From the NCBI GenBank assembly GCA_046496945.1, contig JAWOGL010000075.1, positions 1 to 6,981 of the forward strand: DNA of 6,981 bases, in the 5' to 3' direction. A program made the translations under genes and the position numbers. The notes beneath the pieces were generated by a model, which was given only the letters and a program-made list of their open reading frames with translations, was not told where the DNA came from and made no database searches. The stretch comes from Desulfonatronovibrio sp046496945. GTDB taxonomy: Bacteria > Desulfobacterota > Desulfovibrionia > Desulfovibrionales > Desulfonatronovibrionaceae. Below are positions 1 through 5,701 of the stretch, piece by piece. Every line of letters starts with the position of its first letter. The first letter of the stretch is position 1.

Positions 1-722
1 AGGCCATAGACGATCTTACGGCCCAGGAGATAAACAGCATTGTCAGGCAATGGATTTCCATCAGATACGAACAACCGGCCGATTACACACTGATCTGGCA
101 GATTGGCCTGGGAGCCGCCTTTCTGATTTTATTGTTCATGTACTGGAACAGGAAGCTGTTCATGCTTAACCAGGAGATTGCCCGGGCCCACGAAGATCTT
201 GAAGTGAAGGCCAGCGAGCTGGAAAGATTGTCCACCACGGACAGTCTGACAGGGGCGTTCAACCGGATGAAGATTGAAGCGATTCTGGATGATGAAATCG
301 CCAGGGTAAACCGCTCCGGTGATGATCTGTCCATGATCATGCTGGATCTGGATGAATTCAAGATAATTAATGATACTTTTGGTCACCAGACAGGCGACGA
401 CGTTCTGCAGAAAGCGGCTGAGCTGCTGCAGGAGAATATTCGCAAGACCGACTCCCTGGGCAGATGGGGAGGCGAGGAGTTCATGATTATCTGTCCCCAT
501 ACCGGGAGCAAAGGCGCCTGGCAACTGGCAGAAAAGCTGCGCCTGAAGATGATGTGCGCTGATTTTGGCCGTGCAGGCAGGGTGACTGGAAGTTTCGGGG
601 TCAGCCGGTATGTTCCCGGAGAAGACGTGGATTCATTGCTTCGCCGGGCTGATCAGGCCATGTACAGGGCCAAGGCCGGAGGAAGGAACAGAACCGAGCT
701 TAATGAACCCGCTAAAGGATAG
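1..722 (+). CDS. Membrane diguanylate cyclase, periplasmic SBP-type sensor + GGEEF domain (5'-truncated by window edge)
   Basis: The reading frame is open at the left edge (first full codon at base 3) and ends at TAG 720-722, leaving 239 residues. The first ~25 residues (LTAQEINSIVRQW and following) resemble the end of a bacterial periplasmic solute-binding (SBP_bac_3) domain. A hydrophobic helix follows (about nt 93-143), then a short heptad-rich linker (LNQEIARAHEDLEVKASEL), then a complete GGDEF domain beginning TTDSLTGAFNR. The catalytic loop reads GGEEF (nt 468-482), an active variant in this family. RKTD (nt 441-452) lies exactly five residues before it, the classic RxxD inhibitory site, so c-di-GMP product inhibition is expected. 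DLDEFK supplies the metal-binding Asp. The likely role is c-di-GMP synthesis at the inner membrane in response to a periplasmic ligand. The ligand is unknown because most of the sensor lies outside the window. A TTG at 132 is not a credible start, because similarity continues upstream of it. Confidence 0.93.
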   Translation, partial: AIDDLTAQEINSIVRQWISIRYEQPADYTLIWQIGLGAAFLILLFMYWNRKLFMLNQEIARAHEDLEVKASELERLSTTDSLTGAFNRMKIEAILDDEIARVNRSGDDLSMIMLDLDEFKIINDTFGHQTGDDVLQKAAELLQENIRKTDSLGRWGGEEFMIICPHTGSKGAWQLAEKLRLKMMCADFGRAGRVTGSFGVSRYVPGEDVDSLLRRADQAMYRAKAGGRNRTELNEPAKG

Positions 723-728
723 CGGGTT
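706..728 (+). terminator. Hairpin overlapping the cyclase stop codon (possible terminator)
   Basis: AACCCGCTA (706-714) and TAGCGGGTT (720-728) form a perfect 9-bp stem around a 5-nt loop. The TAG stop codon of the cyclase gene is the first three bases of the right arm. The only nearby T-run (742-747) begins 14 nt after the stem, too far for a textbook intrinsic terminator. It may be a weak terminator or an mRNA 3'-end stabiliser. Confidence 0.45.
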
Positions 729-766
729 GCTGAAAGAAATATTTTTTGCCGCCATCAGCTGTTATA

Positions 767-805
767 ATTTTTGGCCAGCCTCGGGCTCCGCGGCTGGCCA
801 AAAAT
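767..805. repeat. 14-bp perfect inverted repeat between convergent genes
   Basis: ATTTTTGGCCAGCC (767-780) is exactly complementary to GGCTGGCCAAAAAT (792-805), with an 11-nt loop. It lies between the ends of the cyclase and MucR genes, where a bidirectional terminator is expected. The T-tract sits on the 5' side of the stem and the A-tract on the 3' side when read from either strand. The classical arrangement of a stem followed by U residues is therefore absent unless the A/U pairs themselves serve that purpose. Confidence 0.6.
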
Positions 806-841
806 CACAGTAAGCAGATTCAGCCGGTTTTGCTGTAAAGT

Positions 842-1243
842 TTACGTTTTTGACTTGTCTGTCCTGAGCTTCCAAAGCTGCATTTCCTGCATCTTTTTTC
901 GTCTGTCTCTGGCCAATGCCTTGGCCACCAGAGAGGTGCCTTTTTTAAAACCCCACTTCGCCTTATACTCTTCAGGGGTGAGATCGTGTTTGGCCAGGTG
1001 CTTTTTGGTCAGGATCTTGTATTGTTTGCCGCACTCCAGACAGACGACACTTTTTTCTTTTATTGATTTTTTGGGGTCCACTGCCGGTTTCTGCGGACCT
1101 TCCTCAGGCTGTTCTTCAGAAGCGGCAGCCATTATTCCTTTGGTGACCGTGGCAATCATAGAATTGATTTCATCCTCGGTCATATTACGTACGCTTGCCT
1201 GAGCCTTCACAATCTCCAGAGCTTCTTTAAGATAATCTTCCAT
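842..1243 (-). CDS. MucR/Ros-family zinc-finger transcriptional regulator
   Basis: This is a 133-residue DNA-binding protein of the MucR/Ros family. The N-terminal ~40 residues are a helical segment typical of the Desulfovibrionales members. A low-complexity E/P/K linker follows (about 42-65), then the prokaryotic zinc finger: C68-x2-C71, then H82-x3-H86 in KKHLAKH, and the conserved continuation DLTPEEYKAKWG. A basic tail (RDRRKK) precedes MQLWKLR. Family members bind AT-rich DNA and often repress their own promoters. The AT-rich region upstream would fit self-regulation, but that is inference. I chose ATG 1243 over the in-frame ATG at 1255 because GGAG sits 6 nt before it and the family begins at this MEDYLKEAL. 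The longer form (842-1255) would add only MEKN and lacks a clear ribosome site. Targets are unknown. Confidence 0.9.
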   Translation of the reverse strand: MEDYLKEALEIVKAQASVRNMTEDEINSMIATVTKGIMAAASEEQPEEGPQKPAVDPKKSIKEKSVVCLECGKQYKILTKKHLAKHDLTPEEYKAKWGFKKGTSLVAKALARDRRKKMQEMQLWKLRTDKSKT

Positions 1244-1288
1244 ATTTTTCTCCATTTTACGTTATATATTCTTGTAAACAACAGACAC

Positions 1289-1317
1289 ATAATACAATGT
1301 TATAAGTAGAGTGTAAA
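1289..1317 (-). promoter_or_regulatory. Sigma-70-type promoter for the MucR-family gene
   Basis: Read on the minus strand, TTTACA (1317-1312) is followed by a 17-nt spacer and TATTAT (1294-1289). Each hexamer is one mismatch from consensus (TTGACA, TATAAT), and the spacing is optimal. The predicted start site near 1282 would leave a leader of about 40 nt before the chosen ATG at 1243. Confidence 0.65.
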
Positions 1318-1782
1318 GTTTAAATCTGAATTGTAAAGAAGGATATGCAAATTTTTTGTTTTGCAGATGGGTAGCAGGGAAATTTTTTTAAAATATTTTA
1401 TAATTTTATCTGTTCTGGAGAATATATAAGTCAAAAAATAAGGCAATAAATTTAAAGTTGATTTGCTGGTTTTAAAGTTGTTGAGATATGTTTCTGCTGG
1501 AATTTCACAGCCAGTAGTTTGCCTTAATATAGTGACAATTTAAACTATAAATGACGATTATATGTTGCCGGTTTTTGTCGGTGCAGTGTGAGGCGCTCTT
1601 TCCTGGTCAGTTTCAGCATACCGAAAGAGTAACTATTCACCATAGCCGGCGGCCAGTCCCCGGTTCAGGTTTCCGGTTGACTGTTGGTTTACTTTTGTTA
1701 ATCATTGTCCGGGTCAGAGAACATCCAGGAACGGCCTGTGGATATTGTGAATAATTATAATTTTTTTTCTGTAAATACTGTC
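1318..1782. other. Non-coding spacer upstream of umuC, no convincing gene
   Basis: The left part (to about 1560) is strongly AT-rich, with runs such as AAATTTTTTTAAAATATTTTATAATTTTA near 1380-1410. The part at about 1560-1740 is clearly richer in G+C, similar to the coding DNA nearby, but none of its frames gives a protein I recognise. No umuD-like sequence (serine/lysine autoprotease with the FPSPA cleavage region) was found in any frame. No promoter for umuC could be fixed with confidence. Confidence 0.5.
1451..1480. repeat. Pair of 10-bp direct repeats, 20-bp period
   Basis: TTTAAAGTTG occurs exactly at 1451-1460 and 1471-1480. The 20-bp centre-to-centre spacing is about two helical turns, so a protein bound at both copies would sit on one face of the DNA. 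The pair lies upstream of both the leftward MucR-type gene and the rightward umuC. The function is not known. Confidence 0.5.
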
Positions 1783-3087
1783 ATGTCTAAAATATATGCT
1801 TTGGTAGACTGCAATAATTTTTTTGTTTCCTGTGAGCGGGTTTTTAACCCTGGACTCAGCAATACTCCGGTGGTGGTGCTTTCCAATAACGACGGATGCG
1901 TGATTGCCCGGTCCAATGAGGCCAAGGCCCTGGGGATAAAGATGGGGAGTCCTGCCTTTAAGAACAGGGATATATTTCTGGAGCACGGGGTGAAAGTCTG
2001 TTCCTCAAACTATTCCCTGTACGGCGATATGTCCAGCCGGGTCATGAGCTGCCTGGCCGCCTCTGTCCCTGAGATTGAGATCTATTCCATAGATGAAGCT
2101 TTTCTGATGTTAAGCAGCCTGCCCCGGAAACCGGAATTATTTGCCAGAGATCTGCGGGCCAGAGTACTCAGATGGACCGGGATACCCGTGTCCATCGGCA
2201 TCGGTTCAACCAAAACTCTGGCCAAGGTGGCCAACCGTTTTGCCAAAAAACACCCGGAACACGGAGGAGTCCTGGATTTGACCGGGAACAGCCGGCTTCA
2301 GAGATATCTCCAGTTGACTGAGATTGAAGATATATGGGGGATAGGGCGCAGATATGCTCTTTTTCTCAAGAGTTACGGCATAAGGACTGCCTGGGATTAT
2401 GCAAGGCAGCCCCAGGTTTGGATCAAGTCTAAAATGGGGGTTACAGGGGTACACACTCTGCTGGAAATTCAGGGCAAGCCCTGTTTTGACCTGGAAAAAT
2501 GTCCTAAACCCAGCAAGACAATTATCAGCTCGAGATCATTCGGCAAAGGAGTGACATCTCTGGACGAGCTAAGAGAGGCAGTGGCAAGCTATGTGAGCAG
2601 GGCCGCTGAAAAATTAAGAAAACAGGGGCTGGTCTGTTCAAGCCTTATGGTTTTCGCGCATACCAACAGGTTCAGGGAAGACCAGTCTCAGTACAGCAGT
2701 TCCCGGGTGACCGGAATTCCTTATCCTACAGATTATACGCCGGTTTTGATTAAATACGCCCACAGTATGCTGGAAAAGATTTATAAGTCCGGATATGTTT
2801 ACAAAAAAGCCGGCATCATGCTGGCCGAGACCGAAGACAAGCACCAGAAGCAATTGACCTTTTTCATGCCTTCAAAAAAAAGAGAACAAAAAGAACAGAA
2901 GATAACTGCTGCCATGGACAGGATCAATAAACAGTGGGGACGCCAAACCCTCAGGACCGCGGCTGAAGGCACCACAAAAAGCTGGAGCATGAAACGCGGT
3001 TTGCTCTCACCGGGATATACCACGTCCTGGAAGGAACTGCCTGTAGCGGACGCTGATTTACGGGTCCGGCAGAACCGCGGCGGGTAA
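1783..3087 (+). CDS. umuC: Y-family translesion DNA polymerase V catalytic subunit UmuC
   Basis: This is a 434-residue protein, close to the usual ~420 of UmuC. Synthesis across damaged template bases is its expected role, normally with UmuD'. Catalytic carboxylates are visible: D9 in VDCNNFF and D104/E105 in YSIDEAFL. The palm continues with the Y-family block GIPVSIGIGSTKTLAKVANR (~133-152). A helix-hairpin-helix thumb follows (IEDIWGIGRR, ~181-190), and the little-finger region occupies roughly 243-350. QLTFF at 357-361 fits the beta-clamp binding pentapeptide. The C-terminus (about 378-420, with DRINKQWG and SPGYTTSWKELP) is a DUF4113 tail, as in chromosomal and plasmid UmuC. ATG 1783 starts the conserved MSKIYALVD. 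An in-frame TTG at 1705 would prepend 26 residues unlike any UmuC. No strong Shine-Dalgarno precedes the ATG, which is unusual. No umuD partner lies next to it. The gene ends in a terminator at 3145-3178. Confidence 0.96.
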   Translation: MSKIYALVDCNNFFVSCERVFNPGLSNTPVVVLSNNDGCVIARSNEAKALGIKMGSPAFKNRDIFLEHGVKVCSSNYSLYGDMSSRVMSCLAASVPEIEIYSIDEAFLMLSSLPRKPELFARDLRARVLRWTGIPVSIGIGSTKTLAKVANRFAKKHPEHGGVLDLTGNSRLQRYLQLTEIEDIWGIGRRYALFLKSYGIRTAWDYARQPQVWIKSKMGVTGVHTLLEIQGKPCFDLEKCPKPSKTIISSRSFGKGVTSLDELREAVASYVSRAAEKLRKQGLVCSSLMVFAHTNRFREDQSQYSSSRVTGIPYPTDYTPVLIKYAHSMLEKIYKSGYVYKKAGIMLAETEDKHQKQLTFFMPSKKREQKEQKITAAMDRINKQWGRQTLRTAAEGTTKSWSMKRGLLSPGYTTSWKELPVADADLRVRQNRGG

Positions 3088-3106
3088 AGCCCGGAACTGT
3101 ATATTT

Positions 3107-3129
3107 GGGATGGGGATTTGGGGAGGGGG
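3107..3129 (+). other. G-quadruplex motif in the umuC 3' untranslated region
   Basis: Four G-runs occur in 23 bases: GGG (3107-3109), GGGG (3112-3115), GGGG (3120-3123) and GGGGG (3125-3129), with loops AT, ATTT and A. This satisfies the usual G3+N1-7 quadruplex rule with short loops. It lies 20 bases after the umuC stop and just before the terminator, so it could form in mRNA as well as in DNA. Any function is inference. Confidence 0.6.
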
Positions 3130-3144
3130 CACCCTGATGGTTCC

Positions 3145-3178
3145 AAGTCTTTGGTCAGCAGCCTGACAAGGACTTTTT
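3145..3178 (+). terminator. Intrinsic terminator of umuC
   Basis: AAGTCTTTGGTCAG (3145-3158) pairs with CTGACAAGGACTT (3163-3175) over 13 pairs, with one bulged G (3153) and one G-T pair around a 4-nt loop. The T-run 3174-3178 follows immediately. The T-tract is on the plus strand only, so it serves umuC. The opposing TPR gene ends 8 bases further on. Confidence 0.75.
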
Positions 3179-3185
3179 CACACTG

Positions 3186-3998
3186 CTAAGCCTGTTTTTC
3201 CATCTGCTGCTGCAGTTCCAGTGCATCCTTGTTTTCAGGCTCCAGTTCCAGCGCTCTGGTCAGACTCTGCCTGGCCTGCTCGGGTTTGTCCCACTCCCGG
3301 TAAAGACGGGCCAGATTGAGATAGATATTGGCGTGTTCTCCAAAAACCTGCAGTGCCTGCTGATACAGGCTTTCTGAAAAACTGTATTTTTTCTGGTATC
3401 TGCAGGCGTTAATGGCCACCCGGTAGGCCTGCATCTGACGGTTGTCCATTTTCAGGGCTTTGAGGGCGTAGGTTACAGCATCCTGGTATTCCCCTGCCTT
3501 GTAATGGGCTTCTGCAATTTCCACAAATATCTGGGGGTCGTCTCCATAGGATTCGATTATTTTTTGCAGGCTTCCGGCAGCTCCTTTCCGGTCTCGGGTC
3601 AGGAGCATGGCCTGCATTTTTTCCAGAAGTCTGCGTTTCTCCAGTTCAGGATCTGCTTCCCCCTGGGCCTGTTTTTCATTCTTTTTTATTTCTTCGGCTA
3701 TCTCCTGCAGAACAGCGACCATTTCCTTGTACAGGCTTTTTTCCTGTCCGCGAACGTATTTCAGGTTGTCCGGAAGAAACCTGCTCAGTTCGGGAAAAGA
3801 GTCCAGCATGTTTACAATCTCTTCAATACGGTAGGACATTTCCATCTTTTCAGTACCGTAAAATTGACCCTGTATATAGCCTTTCAGGGCTTCGCATAAA
3901 GATACCAGGCCTTTGAGATAATCATGCTTGTTCAAAAAAGACTTGGCCCGGCCCAGGTGGAGTTTAAGGGCCTGGCCGGTTTGCTGTTGTGACTGCAT
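3186..3998 (-). CDS. TPR-repeat protein, function unknown
   Basis: This is a 270-residue soluble-looking protein with no signal peptide or membrane helix. The N-terminal ~110 residues are helical, with no catalytic motif I recognise. They include RAKSFLNKHDYLKGLVSLCEAL and a charged stretch EEIKKNEKQAQGEADPELEKR (~102-122) that may be a coiled linker. The C-terminal half holds about three tetratricopeptide repeats, at roughly 156-189 (IFVEIAEAHYKAGEYQDAV), 190-221 and 223-256 (NIYLNLARLYREWDKPEQA). TPR arrays bind partner proteins, so a scaffold or adaptor role is likely, but the partner cannot be read from the sequence. The start is supported by GAGG (4006-4009 on the plus-strand coordinates) seven bases before the ATG. 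The gene stands alone: umuC converges on one side and a gene-poor stretch lies on the other. No clear promoter was found. Confidence 0.85.
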   Translation of the reverse strand: MQSQQQTGQALKLHLGRAKSFLNKHDYLKGLVSLCEALKGYIQGQFYGTEKMEMSYRIEEIVNMLDSFPELSRFLPDNLKYVRGQEKSLYKEMVAVLQEIAEEIKKNEKQAQGEADPELEKRRLLEKMQAMLLTRDRKGAAGSLQKIIESYGDDPQIFVEIAEAHYKAGEYQDAVTYALKALKMDNRQMQAYRVAINACRYQKKYSFSESLYQQALQVFGEHANIYLNLARLYREWDKPEQARQSLTRALELEPENKDALELQQQMEKQA

Positions 3999-4233
3999 GT
4001 TCCAACCTCGTTTTAGACAGGGTTACAATTTTCTTTACCAGAACGCAGAGCAACTTTGTTTGCCTGGTCAATTCGAGAGCACCCGCAGGAGTAAGACTTA
4101 ACAGGATGTTCAAAAATTCCTTGCTCAACAGGCGGAAAAAAACATGAATCCAGAAACATGATGAAAAAAGATCAGTGTTTTTTTAAGCAGAAGCACGCAA
4201 TATGCTCTGGAGGACAGTTCCGGATTTGGTGTC

Positions 4234-4250
4234 TGGTGGAGGTGATGGGA
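4234..4250 (-). other. tRNA/tmRNA 3'-end-like segment (possible attachment-site remnant)
   Basis: On the minus strand this reads TCCCATCACCTCCACCA, which has the shape of the last 17 bases of a tRNA or tmRNA: the 3' side of the T-stem, an acceptor strand, the discriminator and CCA. The next bases inward (TTTGCAC) only loosely resemble the TTCGANT T-loop, and no rest of a tRNA is present. Integrated elements often leave such 3'-end copies. No integrase gene is in the window. A chance match is possible. Confidence 0.3.
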
Positions 4251-4309
4251 GTGCAAAGAATGAGATAAGCTGTTATTATTACAAGCTTTTAAGTCTTGCA
4301 TTTTGCATG

Positions 4310-4332
4310 CTTACTCACAACCTTACTCACAA
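4310..4332. repeat. Tandem 11-bp direct repeat, 12-bp period
   Basis: CTTACTCACAA occurs at 4310-4320 and again at 4322-4332, separated by a single C. An A-run follows. Adjacent short direct repeats about one helical turn apart resemble recombinase or regulator binding sites, but nothing here identifies the protein. Confidence 0.6.
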
Positions 4333-4494
4333 AAAAAATACCACCCCACAGACAGCTCACTTATTTGTTTTTTTCTTACAACGTCAATAATTTCAGAAAC
4401 TTATATAAGGCCATGTAAGGCTTTATACTGAATTGCCCCATGCTAAACCCCTCGGAACCTTTTTGCAAGCTCTTATACGGCCTCCTGTGAGTTC

Positions 4495-4521
4495 GTTTTT
4501 TTAAAGCGCTTTATAAAAAAC
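4495..4521. repeat. Near-perfect 27-bp palindrome around TAAAGCGCTTTA
   Basis: The core TAAAGCGCTTTA (4502-4513) is a perfect 12-bp palindrome. Its flanks GTTTTTT (4495-4501) and AAAAAAC (4515-4521) are also complementary, with a single unpaired T at 4514. It abuts the minus-strand terminator at 4524-4556. It could be an operator, a recombination site or an additional terminator-like cruciform. Confidence 0.5.
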
Positions 4522-4523
4522 AC

Positions 4524-4556
4524 AAAAAAGCCCCACCAGGTGGTCGGCAGGGCTTT
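4524..4556 (-). terminator. Intrinsic terminator of the broken small gene at 4574-4802
   Basis: On the minus strand AAAGCCC (4556-4550) pairs with GGGCTTT (4533-4527), and the T-run continues to 4524. An inner ACCA-CC-TGGT hairpin (4544-4535) can form inside the loop. It lies 17 bases past the stop of the small gene and has a canonical stem-then-T-tract layout in that direction. Confidence 0.75.
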
Positions 4557-4573
4557 GAGCTTGGTTTTTTAGT

Positions 4574-4802
4574 CTAACCCGTCTTTGGCAGCTTACAGAT
4601 AAGCTCGTCCATCGTGTCAAGTCGCTTAGACATTCCGTCATAAAGGCTTACTAAAAGGGCGTATTCCCCGTAGCTGTCTGCCTCCAATGCGTCATCAGTC
4701 AGCTTTTTGACTCACAGAGCCAGTGTTGTCAGTTCTGTCATTTCATGGTGTAAGTGCTTCCTTGATCTTTCCAATCTCGTCTGGTCTAATCTCTTTTGTC
4801 AT
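4574..4802 (-). pseudogene. Broken small hypothetical gene (frameshift plus in-frame stop)
   Basis: From ATG 4802 the frame reads MTKEIRPDEIGKIKEALTP and stops at TGA 4745-4743. A one-base shift near GAAGCACTTACACC joins it to a second frame that continues as EALHHEMTELTTLAL. That frame meets a TGA at 4714-4712 and runs on through VKKLTDDALEADSYGEYALL and YDGMSKRLDTMDEL to TAG 4576-4574. Read through both lesions it gives one coherent acidic, helical protein of about 76 residues. A single change from TGA to CGA would restore Arg. The terminator just downstream is intact, which supports a once-real gene. I do not recognise the family, although small proteins of this kind are common on mobile DNA. 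A sequencing error could explain one lesion but is unlikely to explain both. Confidence 0.65.
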
Positions 4803-4842
4803 TTTCAATTTACAACCTCATCGAGATGATGCCATTCTATGG

Positions 4843-4858
4843 AAAATACTGGTATTTT
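4843..4858. promoter_or_regulatory. Perfect dyad upstream of the SRAP gene (candidate operator)
   Basis: AAAATAC (4843-4849) and GTATTTT (4852-4858) are perfect inverted arms around TG, giving a 16-bp operator-like dyad. It lies about 155 bases before the SRAP start and 40 bases before the broken small gene on the other strand, so it could serve either. It does not match the E. coli LexA box (CTGT-N8-ACAG). The regulator is unknown. Confidence 0.35.
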
Positions 4859-5013
4859 GTCCTTTGAATCTCAAGCCTACAGTCAGCCCATAGGTGAAGC
4901 ATCACAAAAAAGATTATGTGCCTGGAGCCTTGCCAGTATAAATCAATATTCGGGTTCATATATGGACAATATTCTTTTGCAAGAACCCACCTTAACCCCT
5001 TTGGTGATTTAAT

Positions 5014-5676
5014 ATGTGTGGACGCTTTGCCCTTTACGAATCGCCTGAAATAATAAAGGATCACTTTGGTCTGGACAGCATCCCTGACCTTCCTCAAAAT
5101 TACAACATAGCCCCTGGAACACATATTGTGGGTGTGTCGTATTATGAGCATTCTCTTTCTCTAATGCTGTTTAAATGGGGTTTCATCCCGCACTGGTCCA
5201 AAGATAAAAAGACCGGGTACAAAATGATCAATGCCCGGATGGAAAGTGTCTGGGGAAAGCATTCTTTCAGGTCAGCCATCAGGTACAGAAGATGCTTGAT
5301 CCCTGCTTCAGGATTTTATGAGTGGAAGAAGACCGAGGATAGCAAACAGCCATATTTTATCACTGTTGCAGACTCCAGCATATTCGCCATGGCCGGAATC
5401 TGGGAGACATGGGAAGATAAATCATCCGGAGAGATAATTGACTCCTGCGCCATACTGACCACTGAAGCCAAAGGAATTGTCAAAGATATTCACGACAGGA
5501 TGCCGGTGATAATTGATAGAGAAGGATATCAGGAATGGCTGGATCAAATGATACAGTCTCGGGATAAGCTCAATATCAAGCAGGTCAGTGAGGATAACCT
5601 GGAGGCCTGGCCTGTCAGCAGCAGAGTTAACAGTCCGAAGAATAATTCTGAAGAGCTCATTCAGGAACTAAAATAA
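5014..5676 (+). CDS. SRAP-family DNA-protein crosslink protein (YedK/HMCES type)
   Basis: The 220-residue length matches bacterial SRAP proteins (about 220). These proteins bind single-stranded DNA and form a thiazolidine crosslink through Cys2 with abasic sites, shielding them from error-prone repair. All key residues are visible: C2 after the initiator Met in MCGRF, YNIAP (~30-34), the NARMES block (N73-S78), E103 in SGFYEWKK and H160 in IHDRMPVI. WGFIPHW (55-61) is also typical. ATG 5014 is the only possible start, because Cys2 must become the N-terminus after Met removal. The ribosome site is weak (GGTGA a few bases upstream). The next ORF starts 25 bases after the stop, so the downstream genes may be co-transcribed. 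Family members often accompany SOS genes, which fits umuC 2 kb away, but no LexA box was identified. Confidence 0.96.
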   Translation: MCGRFALYESPEIIKDHFGLDSIPDLPQNYNIAPGTHIVGVSYYEHSLSLMLFKWGFIPHWSKDKKTGYKMINARMESVWGKHSFRSAIRYRRCLIPASGFYEWKKTEDSKQPYFITVADSSIFAMAGIWETWEDKSSGEIIDSCAILTTEAKGIVKDIHDRMPVIIDREGYQEWLDQMIQSRDKLNIKQVSEDNLEAWPVSSRVNSPKNNSEELIQELK

Positions 5677-5701
5677 AACCATCAACACAATCAGGTTATT
5701 C

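Larger units (their letters stand above)
3999..4523. other. Gene-poor region with att-like and repeat debris
   Basis: No frame here encodes a protein I can support. A 62-residue frame at 4202-4390 has no ribosome site and no recognisable domain. The stretch contains a sequence like the end of a tRNA or tmRNA (4234-4250), a short inverted repeat TGCATTTTGCA (4298-4308), a tandem repeat (4310-4332) and a palindrome (4495-4521). Together these suggest an old recombination or insertion site rather than simple spacer. That reading is inference. Confidence 0.45.

Noticed and set aside
771..1202. 143-residue plus-strand frame opposite the MucR-type gene
   Set aside because: It is antisense to a clear zinc-finger regulator with family-level similarity, and the hypothetical product is Ser/Cys-rich noise.
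1500..1560. Plus-strand promoter for umuC (TTGCCT or GTGACA with TATAAA/TTATAT)
   Set aside because: No pair of hexamers has an acceptable 16-18 base spacing.
1551..1754. 67-residue plus-strand frame before umuC (MTIICCRFLSVQCEAL...)
   Set aside because: It has no ribosome site, no recognisable domain, Cys/His/Arg-rich composition and no umuD features. It may be decayed sequence but cannot be supported as a gene.
1705..1782. TTG-initiated 26-residue extension of umuC
   Set aside because: The extension is unlike UmuC N-termini. The conserved MSKIYALVD begins at ATG 1783.
4310..4332. Possible CRISPR-like repeat
   Set aside because: There are only two 11-bp copies one base apart, with no spacer, no further units and no cas gene.
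4202..4390. 62-residue plus-strand frame in the gene-poor region
   Set aside because: It runs through the tRNA-end-like segment and the tandem repeat, has no ribosome site and has low-complexity composition. It is probably fortuitous.
4837..5151. 104-residue minus-strand frame overlapping the start of the SRAP gene
   Set aside because: It is antisense to the well-supported SRAP coding region and has no motif of its own.
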